Assembly: GCA_029261965.1 (NCBI GenBank)
Contig: JAJDAH010000049.1
Span: forward strand, 1-53,829
Source of the DNA: Polyangiaceae bacterium
GTDB taxonomy: Bacteria; Myxococcota_A; Polyangia; Polyangiales; Polyangiaceae
Reading direction: 5' to 3'
Length of the DNA: 53,829 nt
Shown here: piece after piece, positions 18,585-27,252 of the stretch
Position numbering within the stretch: position 1 is the first letter of the stretch
Layout of the letters: the number at the start of each line of letters is the position of its first letter
Made by a program: the position numbers and the translations under genes
The notes under the pieces: generated by a model
Database searches by the model: none
What the model saw: the letters and a program-made list of their open reading frames with translations, nothing else
What the model was told of the DNA's origin: nothing

Positions 18585-21500
18585 GTGGCCGCCGAGTTCG
18601 CCCATCTGCACGTCCACACCCAGTATTCGTTCCTCGTCAGCACCGTCAAAGTCGCCGAGCTCGGACGGCGAGTGAGCGAGCTCGGCATGAACGCGGTCGC
18701 CATCACCGACCACGCGAACATGTTCGGTGCCATCAAGCACTACAAGGCGTGCCAGGCGGCCGGCGTACAACCCATCTTGGGGTGTGAGCTCAACGTGGCG
18801 CGTCCCGAGGGAGGCCGCGGCGTCGATCACCTCGTCGTTTTGGGCCGGAGCACAGAGGGGTACGGAAACCTGACACGACTCGTTTCCCATGGCCAAACCC
18901 GCTCCGTGACCGAGGATGCGCCGAGCGTGTCACTCGACGACATCGCCGCTCACAGTCGAGGTCTCGTGGCGTTGACGGCATGTCTCGGCGGCATAGCGGC
19001 GCAGCGGGTGTGCGAGCAGGGTCCGGACGAGGGAGAACGGGTGCTCGCTCAGCTCAAGGAGATTTTCGAGCCTGGGTCGTTGTTCGTCGAGCTGCAGGAC
19101 CATGGCTTCGCCGAGCAACCCGTCGTCAACGGGATCCTGGCCGAGTCGGCGCACAAGCTGGACTTGCCGCTGGTGGCCACCAACGACGTGCACTTCGTCG
19201 CGCGAGACGACGCCGAAGCTCAGCTCTTCCTCGATTGCGTGCGCCTCAATCGACAATACGCCGACGTGCGCCCGGGGCATCACGGTTCGAGTGAGATGTT
19301 TCTGAAATCCGCCGACGAGATGGCGCAGGCGTTCTCCGACTATCCGGAGGCGATCGAGAACACGCTCCGTGTCGCGGAGATGTGCCAGGGGCTGAAGCTC
19401 GAGCTCGACCGGCCGATGCTCCCACCCTTCCCGGTGCCCGAAGGCTACGACACCGACGGCTACTTCGAGCACGTCGCCCGCGAAGGCCTCGAAGCGAGGT
19501 TCTCCGAGTTTCGAGCCGTCGGGAAAAAGTTCGAGGAAGAGAAGTATCGCAAGAGCCTCGCGCACGAGCTCAGCGTCATCATCAGCATGAAGTACCCCGG
19601 GTACTTCCTGATCGTTTGGGACTTCATTCGAGAGGCCAAGGCGCGTGGGATCCCGGTCGGTCCGGGGCGCGGATCAGGCGCTGGGTCGTTGGTGGCCTAC
19701 TCTCTGGGCATCACCGCCATCGACCCGCTCGACTACGACCTGCTCTTCGAGCGCTTTCTGAACCCCGAACGGGTGAGCATGCCCGACTTCGACATCGACT
19801 TCTGCATGGCTCGTCGGGACGAGGTGATCGGCTACGTCGCCGACAAGTTCGGCCACGACAGCGTCGGGCAGATTTCTACGTTCCAGAATCTCAAAGCTCG
19901 AAGCGTGATCAAGGACGTCGCCCGCGTGATGGGTATCCCCGCGAACGAAGCCCAGCGGATCGCGTCACTGGTGCCCCCGAAAGGGCAGGGCCAAATGTGC
20001 ACGATCGACGAGGCGCTGAACGTCGAGCCCAAGCTCAAGAACCTCGTCGAGAGCGACCCTCAGGTTTCCGAGCTGATTACGCAAGCGCGCAAGCTCGAAG
20101 GGCTCACGAGGCACGCCGGAATGCACGCGGCCGGTGTCGTCATCAGCGAGGGGCCGCTCGAGAGTCACGTGCCGTGCTTCGCTTCTGATTCCGCCATCGT
20201 CACGCAGTACGACAAGGACGACGTCGAGGCTGCTGGGCTGGTCAAGTTCGATTTCTTGGGCCTGAAGACGCTCACCGTCATCGACATTTGCCAGAAGTTG
20301 GTCAACGCGCGCCCGGACCGGGAAAACCGTCCGCTCGACGTCACGACAATCCCTCTCGACGACCAGGCCACCTACCAATTGGTCTCGAGTGGCGACACCA
20401 CCAACGTATTCCAGCTCGAGTCGTCGGGCATGCAGCAGCTCTTGAGAAGCCTGAAGCCGGACACCTTCGAGGACATCGTCGCCGCGGTGGCGCTCTACCG
20501 ACCGGGGCCGCTCGGGACCGGAATGATCGACGACTATGTCGGGGGCAAACACCAACGGAAGAAACCCCGGCAGCTACACCCGCTGGTGGACGGTGTTCTC
20601 GCGCCCACCCACGGTGTGCCTGTCTACCAAGAGCAGGTCATGCAGATTGCCCAGCGCATGGCGGGGTACACCCTCGGCGGCGCGGACCTCCTCCGCCGCG
20701 CGATGGGCAAGAAGAAGCCGGCCGAGATGGCTCGCCAGCGGAAGATTTTCGTCGAAGGCGCCAAAAACAACGGCGTCAGCGAAGAGCAAGCGCTCTCGAT
20801 CTTCAAAGAGGTGGAAGGCTTCGCGTCCTACGGGTTCAACAAGAGCCACTCCGCCGCTTACGCCATGGTCACGTATCAGACCGCCTACCTGAAGGCGCAC
20901 TACCCGACCGAGTTCTTTTGCGCGGTCATGACTGCGGATCGAGACAAGATAGAAAAGGTCGTTCGCACGATCGCCGAAGCCCGCGCTTGGGGCGTGAGCG
21001 TGTTGCCGCCCGACATCGACGCTAGCGAAACCGACTTTACCGTATCCTACGAACACCCGGCCGGGGGGGGGCCGGCGCGAGGTCCGGGAAAGTTGCGGGA
21101 CCGCTACGGTCCGCAAATTCGTTTCGGTTTGGGGGCTGTGCGCGGCATCGGCGAGAGCGCTCTGGCGGCGATGTTCGAAGCGCGAGCGGAGGGCGGCGAG
21201 TTTCGAGACCTCTTCGATTTTGCCGCGCGCGTAGACGCCAAGAAATTGAACAAGGGCGTGCTGGAAGCACTCGTGCAGTGCGGCGCGTTCGACGGCGTGC
21301 TGCAGAAGATCGGAATCACCCGAGCCCGCGCTTTTGCCGCCGTGGACAGCGTTCTCGAGCGCGCGAGAAGCGCGAGTCGTGATCGCGAAGCGGGGCAGAC
21401 GACGCTGTTCGGCATGTTCGAGAGTGCCGCGAAAGAGAGCAACGCCAGCACGACGTTGGACGAGTATCCTGACGCCGAGCCCTGGGATCGCCTCGAGAGC

Positions 21501-22145
21501 CTTTCGCGGGAGAAAGCGGCGCTCGGCTGCTACGTCTCGGGACACCCGCTCTTGCGCTATGGCCGGAAGGTCGATCGGCTCGGAGTGACGCCGACGGACA
21601 AGGTTGGGGGAGGCGAGCCGTGGAGCGCGGTCACCGTTGCGGGCATGGTCGAGGACTACCAGGAGCGTCTTTTTCGGGGCGGCTCCGGCGGCAAGGCCGG
21701 TTTCTTCGAGATCGAGGACATGTTCGGTCGCGTCAAAGCCAAGGTGCGGGGCGATCGCATCGAAACCTACGCCCACATCTTGCGGTCGGGGGAGCCGGTG
21801 TTGATGAGCGGAAAGGTCAGCTACCCGATCACCGACGAGCCCGAAGAGAACCCAGAGCCGACGATTCTTCTCGACGAGGTGGTGCCCCTGTCGGACGCGG
21901 TGCGCCAAGCGACGAAGGCCATGTCGATACGGTTCGACACCGACAGGTTCGGTCGGCGAGAGCTCGAGGGGCTTAGAGAGCTGATTCGGCTGCACTCGGG
22001 CCCGTGTCCCGTCGAGGTGGTCCTTCAGTTGCCCGATGGAGCGCGAGCGATGTTGTCCGTCGAGGGAGCACGTGTCGACCCGAGCGACGCCATGCTTGGT
22101 GGAATCGAGCGGGTGTTCGGCGACACGGTCGCCGATCTGGTCTGA
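18585..22145 (+). CDS. dnaE: DNA polymerase III alpha subunit
   Basis: A 1186-aa replicative polymerase catalytic subunit of the C family. The PHP domain opens at HLHVHTQYS and continues with ITDHANMFGA; His and Asp residues of the PHP metal site look retained, unlike in E. coli DnaE. The polymerase active site is in MPDFDIDFCMARRDEVIGYV. RRAMGKKKPAEM and YGFNKSHSAAYAMVTYQTAY are conserved finger and thumb blocks. The C-terminal part has an OB-like region. GTG start with GGAGG about 13 bp upstream. It is adjacent to no other replication gene. Confidence 0.97.
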   Translation: MAAEFAHLHVHTQYSFLVSTVKVAELGRRVSELGMNAVAITDHANMFGAIKHYKACQAAGVQPILGCELNVARPEGGRGVDHLVVLGRSTEGYGNLTRLVSHGQTRSVTEDAPSVSLDDIAAHSRGLVALTACLGGIAAQRVCEQGPDEGERVLAQLKEIFEPGSLFVELQDHGFAEQPVVNGILAESAHKLDLPLVATNDVHFVARDDAEAQLFLDCVRLNRQYADVRPGHHGSSEMFLKSADEMAQAFSDYPEAIENTLRVAEMCQGLKLELDRPMLPPFPVPEGYDTDGYFEHVAREGLEARFSEFRAVGKKFEEEKYRKSLAHELSVIISMKYPGYFLIVWDFIREAKARGIPVGPGRGSGAGSLVAYSLGITAIDPLDYDLLFERFLNPERVSMPDFDIDFCMARRDEVIGYVADKFGHDSVGQISTFQNLKARSVIKDVARVMGIPANEAQRIASLVPPKGQGQMCTIDEALNVEPKLKNLVESDPQVSELITQARKLEGLTRHAGMHAAGVVISEGPLESHVPCFASDSAIVTQYDKDDVEAAGLVKFDFLGLKTLTVIDICQKLVNARPDRENRPLDVTTIPLDDQATYQLVSSGDTTNVFQLESSGMQQLLRSLKPDTFEDIVAAVALYRPGPLGTGMIDDYVGGKHQRKKPRQLHPLVDGVLAPTHGVPVYQEQVMQIAQRMAGYTLGGADLLRRAMGKKKPAEMARQRKIFVEGAKNNGVSEEQALSIFKEVEGFASYGFNKSHSAAYAMVTYQTAYLKAHYPTEFFCAVMTADRDKIEKVVRTIAEARAWGVSVLPPDIDASETDFTVSYEHPAGGGPARGPGKLRDRYGPQIRFGLGAVRGIGESALAAMFEARAEGGEFRDLFDFAARVDAKKLNKGVLEALVQCGAFDGVLQKIGITRARAFAAVDSVLERARSASRDREAGQTTLFGMFESAAKESNASTTLDEYPDAEPWDRLESLSREKAALGCYVSGHPLLRYGRKVDRLGVTPTDKVGGGEPWSAVTVAGMVEDYQERLFRGGSGGKAGFFEIEDMFGRVKAKVRGDRIETYAHILRSGEPVLMSGKVSYPITDEPEENPEPTILLDEVVPLSDAVRQATKAMSIRFDTDRFGRRELEGLRELIRLHSGPCPVEVVLQLPDGARAMLSVEGARVDPSDAMLGGIERVFGDTVADLV

Positions 22146-22258
22146 GCCGAAGCGCGAGCGCCTGCTTGGGCAGCCTGCCGTGGCCGACGACGCCCTCTGT
22201 TTCGCGAGGGTCAAGGGGCTTTTCCACCGTGTCACTGCGCTGTAGGCTCGTCCGTCCG

Positions 22259-23518
22259 ATGAAAGACGCGCGTGCCGAGCTGATCCGGATCGACGCCAAA
22301 GGCGAGGCTCACCCCATCGGCACGGTCGCCAGCCAGCGGATGCGCGCCCGGGAAGGCGCATTCCGTGTCCTACCGGCCCCCGCCCACGTCGTGTTCATGA
22401 GGTACACCGGCGAGGACGGTCGGCGAGACCAAGAGGATGGGGCGATCGTCAAGCTCGCCGGCGAGGTGACGGGTCCCGCGGCAATGTGCGACATCATCGC
22501 GATGATCGCCAGCGCGGGGTGGCGCGGCGAGCTGGTGGTGCTCGACGGGGTAGCGACCCGGTCGGTCTTTTTCGAGAGCGGAAACATCGTCGGCGCACAG
22601 ACGACCGTCGACGAAGAACGCCTCGGAATGATCATGTACAAGTTCGGCGCGCTCAACGCCGAGCAGCACGAGCTCGTGATGGACGCGATCGCCGAAGGTA
22701 AACGCTTCGGCGAGGCGTGTGTGGACCTCGGCTTGATGACCCAGGAAAAAGTTTACGGGTTCATCACGCGGCAAGTCGAAGAGGTGGTTTTCGCCATTTT
22801 CGCCGTGAGCGACGGCACGTTTTTCTTGCTCGAGGGGTTCGACGAGAGTCGATTGGTGTCGCGTCACACCGTCAGCGCCACCATGTTGCTGATGGACGGC
22901 GTCACGCGGCTCGACGAGATCAAGTACTTTCGCGAGCGGGTTCCGAACGCCGATCACGTCCCGGTCAGGGTCGAAGGCAAGGGTGATCCACCGAAAGAGT
23001 ACAAGGCCACCTACGACGCCGTCGATGGCCGCTTGAGCGTCGAGGAAATTGGTCGGCACACCGCGCTCGGCGAGTTCGACACGACCAAGCACGTCTACGC
23101 GTTGGCTCAATCCAAACACATCACGATCCACCCGCCGCGCATCGGCGGTGGCCCGACCGCTGTGGTGTCGACGGCGAACTCCGCTCTCAGGTTGATCCAC
23201 CAACAAGCGGACACCGCGGGAAAGGGCACCATGGTGCGAGACGGACTCGCCAGCTTCGCCGTGGGCGCGGGGGTCTACGACATTCTCTTTCGCAACGCCG
23301 GCCCAGACGCTCATGGCGCCCTCTTGCCCGACCAGGTGGCCGAGAACGCCGCGATTGTCGCGAGCGGAGCCGATCCCGAAGCCTTCCTCAAGCAGACTCT
23401 CCACGAGTACGTCAGCTTCGCGCTCTTCAGCGCCGGGAGCTCGCTCGGTTCGGAGAAGGAGGGCGAGATCGCCAGGCAGGTCAAGCCGTTCCTCGACCAG
23501 CTCAGGCCTCAAGGTTGA
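22259..23518 (+). CDS. DUF4388 (PATAN-type) domain protein
   Basis: A 419-aa cytoplasmic protein starting at ATG 22259. Residues about 60-190 match the DUF4388/PATAN pattern: WRGELVVLDGVATRSVFFES, GNIVGAQTTVDEERLGMIMY, a helical part, and a second module with ITRQVEEVVFAIFAVSDGTF. PATAN domains are common in myxobacteria and cyanobacteria in signalling and motility proteins. The C-terminal half is mostly helical and lacks an enzyme motif. Located 113 bp downstream of dnaE on the same strand, it may share a transcript with it. Confidence 0.75.
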   Translation: MKDARAELIRIDAKGEAHPIGTVASQRMRAREGAFRVLPAPAHVVFMRYTGEDGRRDQEDGAIVKLAGEVTGPAAMCDIIAMIASAGWRGELVVLDGVATRSVFFESGNIVGAQTTVDEERLGMIMYKFGALNAEQHELVMDAIAEGKRFGEACVDLGLMTQEKVYGFITRQVEEVVFAIFAVSDGTFFLLEGFDESRLVSRHTVSATMLLMDGVTRLDEIKYFRERVPNADHVPVRVEGKGDPPKEYKATYDAVDGRLSVEEIGRHTALGEFDTTKHVYALAQSKHITIHPPRIGGGPTAVVSTANSALRLIHQQADTAGKGTMVRDGLASFAVGAGVYDILFRNAGPDAHGALLPDQVAENAAIVASGADPEAFLKQTLHEYVSFALFSAGSSLGSEKEGEIARQVKPFLDQLRPQG

Positions 23519-23541
23519 GCTGGTCGGTCGGAGGCCCCTCC

Positions 23542-23617
23542 TGGTGGGTCGACAGGGATTTGAACCCAGGACCGTCGGATTAAAAATCCGCTGCTCTACC
23601 AACTGAGCTATCGACCC
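23542..23617 (-). tRNA. tRNA-Lys (anticodon TTT)
   Basis: Reading the minus strand gives a cloverleaf: acceptor GGGTCGA paired with TCGACCC, D-arm AGCTCAGTTGGTAGAGC, anticodon stem around loop TTTTTAA (anticodon TTT), T-arm with GGTTCAAATCC, discriminator A and an encoded CCA (23542-23544). It is 73 nt without CCA. The first pair of the anticodon stem is a G-A mismatch. It sits between two protein genes and is isolated from other tRNAs. Confidence 0.96.
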
Positions 23618-23685
23618 GTCCGCGCCTGCGCGCGGGGCAATCGTCTAACGCGGATCCTCCGTCGGCGCTAGCTCGGGGTTCGGCG

Positions 23686-24753
23686 TCAGACCGACGAGGC
23701 CGGCGACTTCGCCTTGCCGTCAGGCTTGGCCTCCGACGAGGGCTCGAAGTCGAGAAAGTCGTCTTCGTCGGCGGACTCGAAGTCCAGATCGTCATCCTCG
23801 TTGCCGTCGGTGTCGCTTTCGCCGTCGCCCTTGTCGGCGGCCGCTTCCGCCTTGTCGGACTTCTGCTCTTCGGACTTGGCGGACTCGTCATCCTTCTTGG
23901 GGAAGGGCACCTTCGGCACCGGGGGAAGGCCTTTCGACGACGCTTCCGTCGACTCGGCCGGCTTGTCGTCGGCCGACGCCTGTTCGTCTTCGGCAGCCGG
24001 ATCGCCTTCGGTCGATTCCTCCGCCTCGACGTAGCCGTGCTCCTGGGCGATCTTGGCGACGATGACTTTCTTGTAGAGATGGGGAAGGGGCACGTAGTCG
24101 ACGAGCACCTCCGGCGGCATCGCCGCGAGCAGGTCGCTGTCGCGAAACGGCGAATCTTTTCGGGAGTTTTCCAGGGCCGCAGCGATGATTTTGCCGAGCT
24201 CGGCTTTGGGCAGGCGAGCAGCGATTTCTGCCACCGTTACTCCCGCGACGACATCTTCATGGGTGACGAGCTTGTCGGTGAGCGCTCGGCTCAGCATGAA
24301 CGCCACGTTTTGCTTCGCGACTTTGAACTCGTCCTTGTTCGTTGGACTCGCGGTCCAGAACTCGCCCTCGATGACGTACGCCCAGAGCTCTTTGGCGTCG
24401 AGGTAGCGTACGCGGTCGTCCGGTTCGAACAGTGTGACGACGGACTCGGCGTCGGTCTCGCTCTCGTCGAGGGCGATCTGAAGATCTTCCGCGGCCGACG
24501 TCGCCGATTTTTTCAGCGCGATGCGTTGCTTCAGCCCGGTGGCCAGCACGAGAATGTTGGCGCGAAGCCTTGGCTGGTTCTTCAGCCCGGTCATGATCTT
24601 GTCCGGAGGAAAGTGGCGGATGAAGTCGTCGGCGGTCCGACGGCCCGTCGACAGCCCGAAGTCGAGCACGTGAGACAGGAATCGCTCGCGTCCGGCCGAG
24701 AGCTTGGATGTGAACTCCGGCGTGTCGTCTGATTCCTTCTGCTCGTCCGCCAT
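23686..24753 (-). CDS. Hypothetical protein with acidic, low-complexity C-terminus
   Basis: A 355-aa cytoplasmic protein; the start ATG 24753 is preceded by GGAGGAGG. Residues 1-235 look folded and helical (e.g. RERFLSHVLDFGLSTGRRTADDF and DDRVRYLDAKELWAYVIEGE); residues 236-355 are a Glu/Asp/Ser/Lys-rich disordered tail. I recognise no domain. A long acidic tail often mediates binding to basic partners or ribosomes/DNA, but that is speculative here. Its neighbours are tRNA-Lys and a divergent lipoprotein. Confidence 0.65.
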   Translation of the reverse strand: MADEQKESDDTPEFTSKLSAGRERFLSHVLDFGLSTGRRTADDFIRHFPPDKIMTGLKNQPRLRANILVLATGLKQRIALKKSATSAAEDLQIALDESETDAESVVTLFEPDDRVRYLDAKELWAYVIEGEFWTASPTNKDEFKVAKQNVAFMLSRALTDKLVTHEDVVAGVTVAEIAARLPKAELGKIIAAALENSRKDSPFRDSDLLAAMPPEVLVDYVPLPHLYKKVIVAKIAQEHGYVEAEESTEGDPAAEDEQASADDKPAESTEASSKGLPPVPKVPFPKKDDESAKSEEQKSDKAEAAADKGDGESDTDGNEDDDLDFESADEDDFLDFEPSSEAKPDGKAKSPASSV

Positions 24754-25275
24754 GGGGCTGCCTCCTCCGAGTTGCTGGGATTCGAGCGTCCGAATCGTCG
24801 GAACGCCCCGTAGAGAATCGCGCAGTATAGGGGAGCTCCCCCACGCCTTCTTCCGTTTTTTTTCGGAGGCGGAAACGGGCTCGAAGCGCTGACATCACAC
24901 GAGTTTGTGGTGTCGGCCGGCGGCAGCTCGGTCGCTCGGCGTGAGGCTCTCGGCGTCAGGATTCGGGTTTGGGCGGTCGGGGACCTCGGCGGTCGCTTGT
25001 CATGAAGCTAGCGGCAGGGCTGGCGCGAAAAGATGTACTAAATTGCACCATCTCACGCCTCGTTTTCGGGGCGCGGTTTGAATTTCTTTTTTTGAAGCAC
25101 CGGGACGCAAGTCCGTCCAATTACGTTGGATTGTGATGTGTCCGCCAAACCCGGTGGGCTCATCGACGAGGAGTTGGATTTGCTATTCGAAGTAGGCAAG
25201 CTAAGTTTTGCCACGGATCGCTTGGTCAGCTTGGCGGGTCGTGGTACACGGCCGCCGCGCTAGGAGGCTTAGAAA
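24754..25275. other. AT-richer intergenic leader upstream of the Cys-rich lipoprotein
   Basis: About 520 bp between divergent genes. The part 25020-25210 is clearly less GC-rich than its surroundings (GTACTAAATTGCACC, a T-run near 25086-25093, an inverted repeat CCAA-TTACG-TTGG around 25117-25129, and GGCAA...TTGCC around 25195-25212). This is a long leader for a lipoprotein gene and may hold promoters and RNA structure. The GGACGCAAG string near 25103 resembles part of a cyclic-di-GMP riboswitch core, but the rest does not fit (see rejected items). No coding sequence is supported. Confidence 0.45.
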
Positions 25276-26499
25276 ATGCGAAGAGGTATTCCCTGGGTGG
25301 TGCTTGGTTTGCTTACGGGCGCCATGGGCTCCAACTTTGGCTGCAGCAGCAGCAGTGACGACGGCAACGCCGGAACCGGCGGTGGTCTCATCGATGACGG
25401 CGGCGGAGGCACCGGCAATGTCGGTTTCCCGACCGGCGGCAACGGGGGGATGGGTACGGGCGGAGGCGGCGGGGCGACCCCGCAGATTCGCCTCGGTCGC
25501 GACTGCACGAGCGATGCCGAATGTGGTGAAGGCCTCTTCTGCCTCACGTCGGACTCGACGGATCTCGACGGTCAGGGTCCCGCGCGCGGGCTCTGCACGG
25601 CCGACTGCGCCGGAGACGCCGCGACCTGCGGTGACTTCGACGAGACGGCCATCTGCCTGTCTTTCGACAACGGCAACGCCTTCTGCATGGAGGGCTGCGA
25701 GTTCGGACCGACCGGGCTGACCTCGTTCGATGGCACCAAGTGCCACGGCCGATTCGAGGTGTCTTGCTCGCCTCTGACGGACGCGAACATGAACGTCATT
25801 CCGGCCTGCCTGCCCCAGTGCAACTCCGACGCCGACTGCGGCTCCAGTTTCTGTGATCCGGCGACTGGCTTGTGCGGACCCACCCAGAAGATGGGCGATG
25901 CTATCGGTGCACCGTGCACCGTGGTCGACCCGGACGCTGGTGGCGTCGATACTTGCCGCGGCACTTGCGGGAACTTCTCGCTCGGGACCAGCGGTGCAAC
26001 GACGTCGATGTGCGGCGAGCGCTGCACCACCGGTGCTGGCAACAGCGGTCAGGCCAGCTGCGGCTGGGCGGGGCCGGGTTCGGGCATCGCCGACGCATTC
26101 TGCCTGTTCACGTTCGGTGTGATCATCGACAACGGCGGTCCCGGCTTCGGCGACCTCGGCAGCTGCGCGCCCTTGTGCGACTGCAACGATGACTGTGCCA
26201 ACTCCGATCTCATCTGCAATCCCATCAACAACGCTCAGTTCACGATGGCCGTCGGTCGCCTCGGAGTCTGCAGCGACCCGACCGAGCAGGACGGCGCCCC
26301 GGCTGAGCAGCTGGTGTGCGGTGCTGGCGGCCAGGGTGGCCAGGGTGGTCAGGGCGGTCAGGGCGGCTCGGCCGGCACCGCCGGTACGGCCGGCACCGCT
26401 GGCACGGCCGGCACCGCTGGTACGGCCGGCACCGCTGGCACGGCCGGCTCGGGCGGCACCGCGGGTGCGGCTGGCAACGCAGGAGCGGGCGGCACCTGA
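25276..26499 (+). CDS. Cys-rich lipoprotein with AGT-repeat C-terminus
   Basis: A 407-aa exported protein: lipobox SNFGC (about 23), Ser and Gly-rich linker (GGGGTGNVGFPTGGNGGMG), then a middle region with more than twenty Cys in short loops such as CTSDAECGEGLFCLTSD and CNSDADCGSSFCDPATGLC, repeated four to five times and probably disulfide-rich. Residues about 350-407 are GGQ and AGT tripeptide repeats. The start has TAGGAGGC 8 bp upstream. Such architecture suits a surface or adhesion protein. I cannot assign function. Ends before a strong terminator. Confidence 0.75.
   Translation: MRRGIPWVVLGLLTGAMGSNFGCSSSSDDGNAGTGGGLIDDGGGGTGNVGFPTGGNGGMGTGGGGGATPQIRLGRDCTSDAECGEGLFCLTSDSTDLDGQGPARGLCTADCAGDAATCGDFDETAICLSFDNGNAFCMEGCEFGPTGLTSFDGTKCHGRFEVSCSPLTDANMNVIPACLPQCNSDADCGSSFCDPATGLCGPTQKMGDAIGAPCTVVDPDAGGVDTCRGTCGNFSLGTSGATTSMCGERCTTGAGNSGQASCGWAGPGSGIADAFCLFTFGVIIDNGGPGFGDLGSCAPLCDCNDDCANSDLICNPINNAQFTMAVGRLGVCSDPTEQDGAPAEQLVCGAGGQGGQGGQGGQGGSAGTAGTAGTAGTAGTAGTAGTAGTAGSGGTAGAAGNAGAGGT
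26325..26442 (+). repeat. In-frame tandem repeats encoding GGQ and AGT tripeptides
   Basis: 26325-26370 is a degenerate GGTGGTCAGG-type repeat; 26371-26442 is eight codon triplets of Ala-Gly-Thr, built from an alternating 18-bp DNA unit (GCCGGCACCGCTGGCACG and variants). Third-base changes between copies show the DNA repeat is kept mostly at protein level. Likely length-variable between strains. Confidence 0.75.
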
Positions 26500-26527
26500 G
26501 TCGGTAGCTCGAGACAAAAGCGCGAAG

Positions 26528-26563
26528 CGCCCGCTCGGGAAACCGGGCGGGCGTTAGCGTTTT
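26528..26563 (+). terminator. Intrinsic terminator after the Cys-rich lipoprotein gene
   Basis: An 11-bp GC stem (CGCCCGCTCGG / CCGGGCGGGCG, one G-T pair) with a GAAA tetraloop is followed by TTAGCGTTTTGTG. It begins 28 bp after the stop codon of the plus-strand lipoprotein gene. Confidence 0.75.
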
Positions 26564-26605
26564 GTGCTCTGAGCCGTTCTAGGGCGAACCGTTCTAGGGC
26601 GGCTC

Positions 26606-27103
26606 TCAGTCGAGGCTCTCGCCGCTCGTTTCGACCACCGCGCCGCGATCCACCCGAGGCGCGGGCGCGGCTCGGAAGGCCTCCGCGTCGAATCCGCCCC
26701 GCACATCGTCGCCGGCCATCGTGACGACGCCGATGGACCCGGTGGCGATTCGCGCGTCGATTTGACGACGCACCTGGTCGGCAATCCAGCGGCGAGACCA
26801 GGGGATGAGCAAGAGGAAGCCGGCTACGTCCGTCACGATACCCGGGGTGATGAGCAGAGTCCCGCCCACAAGCACTAGCAACCCGTCGAGGACGCCCTCA
26901 GACGGCGTTTCCGCCCTGGAGAGCGCTTCCTGCCAGGCCCGCCACACGCGCAGGCCCTCGCGCTTGGCGAGGGCGCTGCCGGCGATCGCCGTCATCAGGG
27001 TGATCCCGACCGTCGGCCAGAAACCGATGAGTCCTCCGAGCGCCAGTAGCAGGTACAGCTCGCCGAGCGGGACCACGACGAACAGCAGGACTAGGTAGCG
27101 CAT
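26606..27103 (-). CDS. fxsA: FxsA-family membrane protein
   Basis: A 165-aa inner-membrane protein beginning MRYLVLLFVVVPLGELYLLL. The FxsA/YtzA-type layout has hydrophobic helices at about 1-20 and 25-45, then the conserved block EGLRVWRAWQEALSRAETPSEGVLDGLLVLVGGTLLITPG... with the helix VAGFLLLIPWSRR. The C-terminal 50 residues are cytoplasmic. FxsA is known for overexpression effects in phage exclusion, but its normal role is not settled. The preceding plus-strand gene and this gene are convergent. Confidence 0.85.
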   Translation of the reverse strand: MRYLVLLFVVVPLGELYLLLALGGLIGFWPTVGITLMTAIAGSALAKREGLRVWRAWQEALSRAETPSEGVLDGLLVLVGGTLLITPGIVTDVAGFLLLIPWSRRWIADQVRRQIDARIATGSIGVVTMAGDDVRGGFDAEAFRAAPAPRVDRGAVVETSGESLD

Positions 27104-27188
27104 CTCAGTTCAACCTAGCCACTTGGGTCCCGACGTAAAGGCTCAGCGCCCGGTTTGCCGCGCTCAACCGCGCTTGGGTGGGGACTCG

Positions 27189-27233
27189 AAAAAACAAAAA
27201 AAGAAACGCGGGCGCACCTCTCGGGCGCCCGCG
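27189..27233 (-). terminator. Intrinsic terminator of the TSP3-OmpA lipoprotein gene
   Basis: On the minus strand a 9-bp stem (CGCGGGCGC/GCGCCCGCG, 9-base loop, 27207-27233) is followed by a T-rich run (27206-27189). It lies about 20 bp past the stop of the gene at 27253-28176. Confidence 0.8.
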
Positions 27234-27252
27234 TCGTTGCCGATTTTTTCGG

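Noticed and set aside
20574-22361. 595-aa minus-strand frame over the 3' half of dnaE
   Set aside because: Antisense shadow of a confidently identified gene; no domain, no ribosome binding site.
25086-25140. Possible cyclic-di-GMP (GEMM) riboswitch
   Set aside because: GGACGCAAG matches part of the core, but the partner GGCAAA loop upstream and the pairing are absent; ATTGCACCATC nearby alone is not enough.
26325-26442. CRISPR-like array
   Set aside because: Repeats are contiguous, in frame with protein and lack unique spacers; no cas genes.
25201-26517. 438-aa reading frame on the minus strand across the Cys-rich lipoprotein gene
   Set aside because: Composition is Arg/Ala/Gly typical of GC-rich antisense frames; the plus frame has a signal peptide, lipobox, a good ribosome binding site and a terminator.
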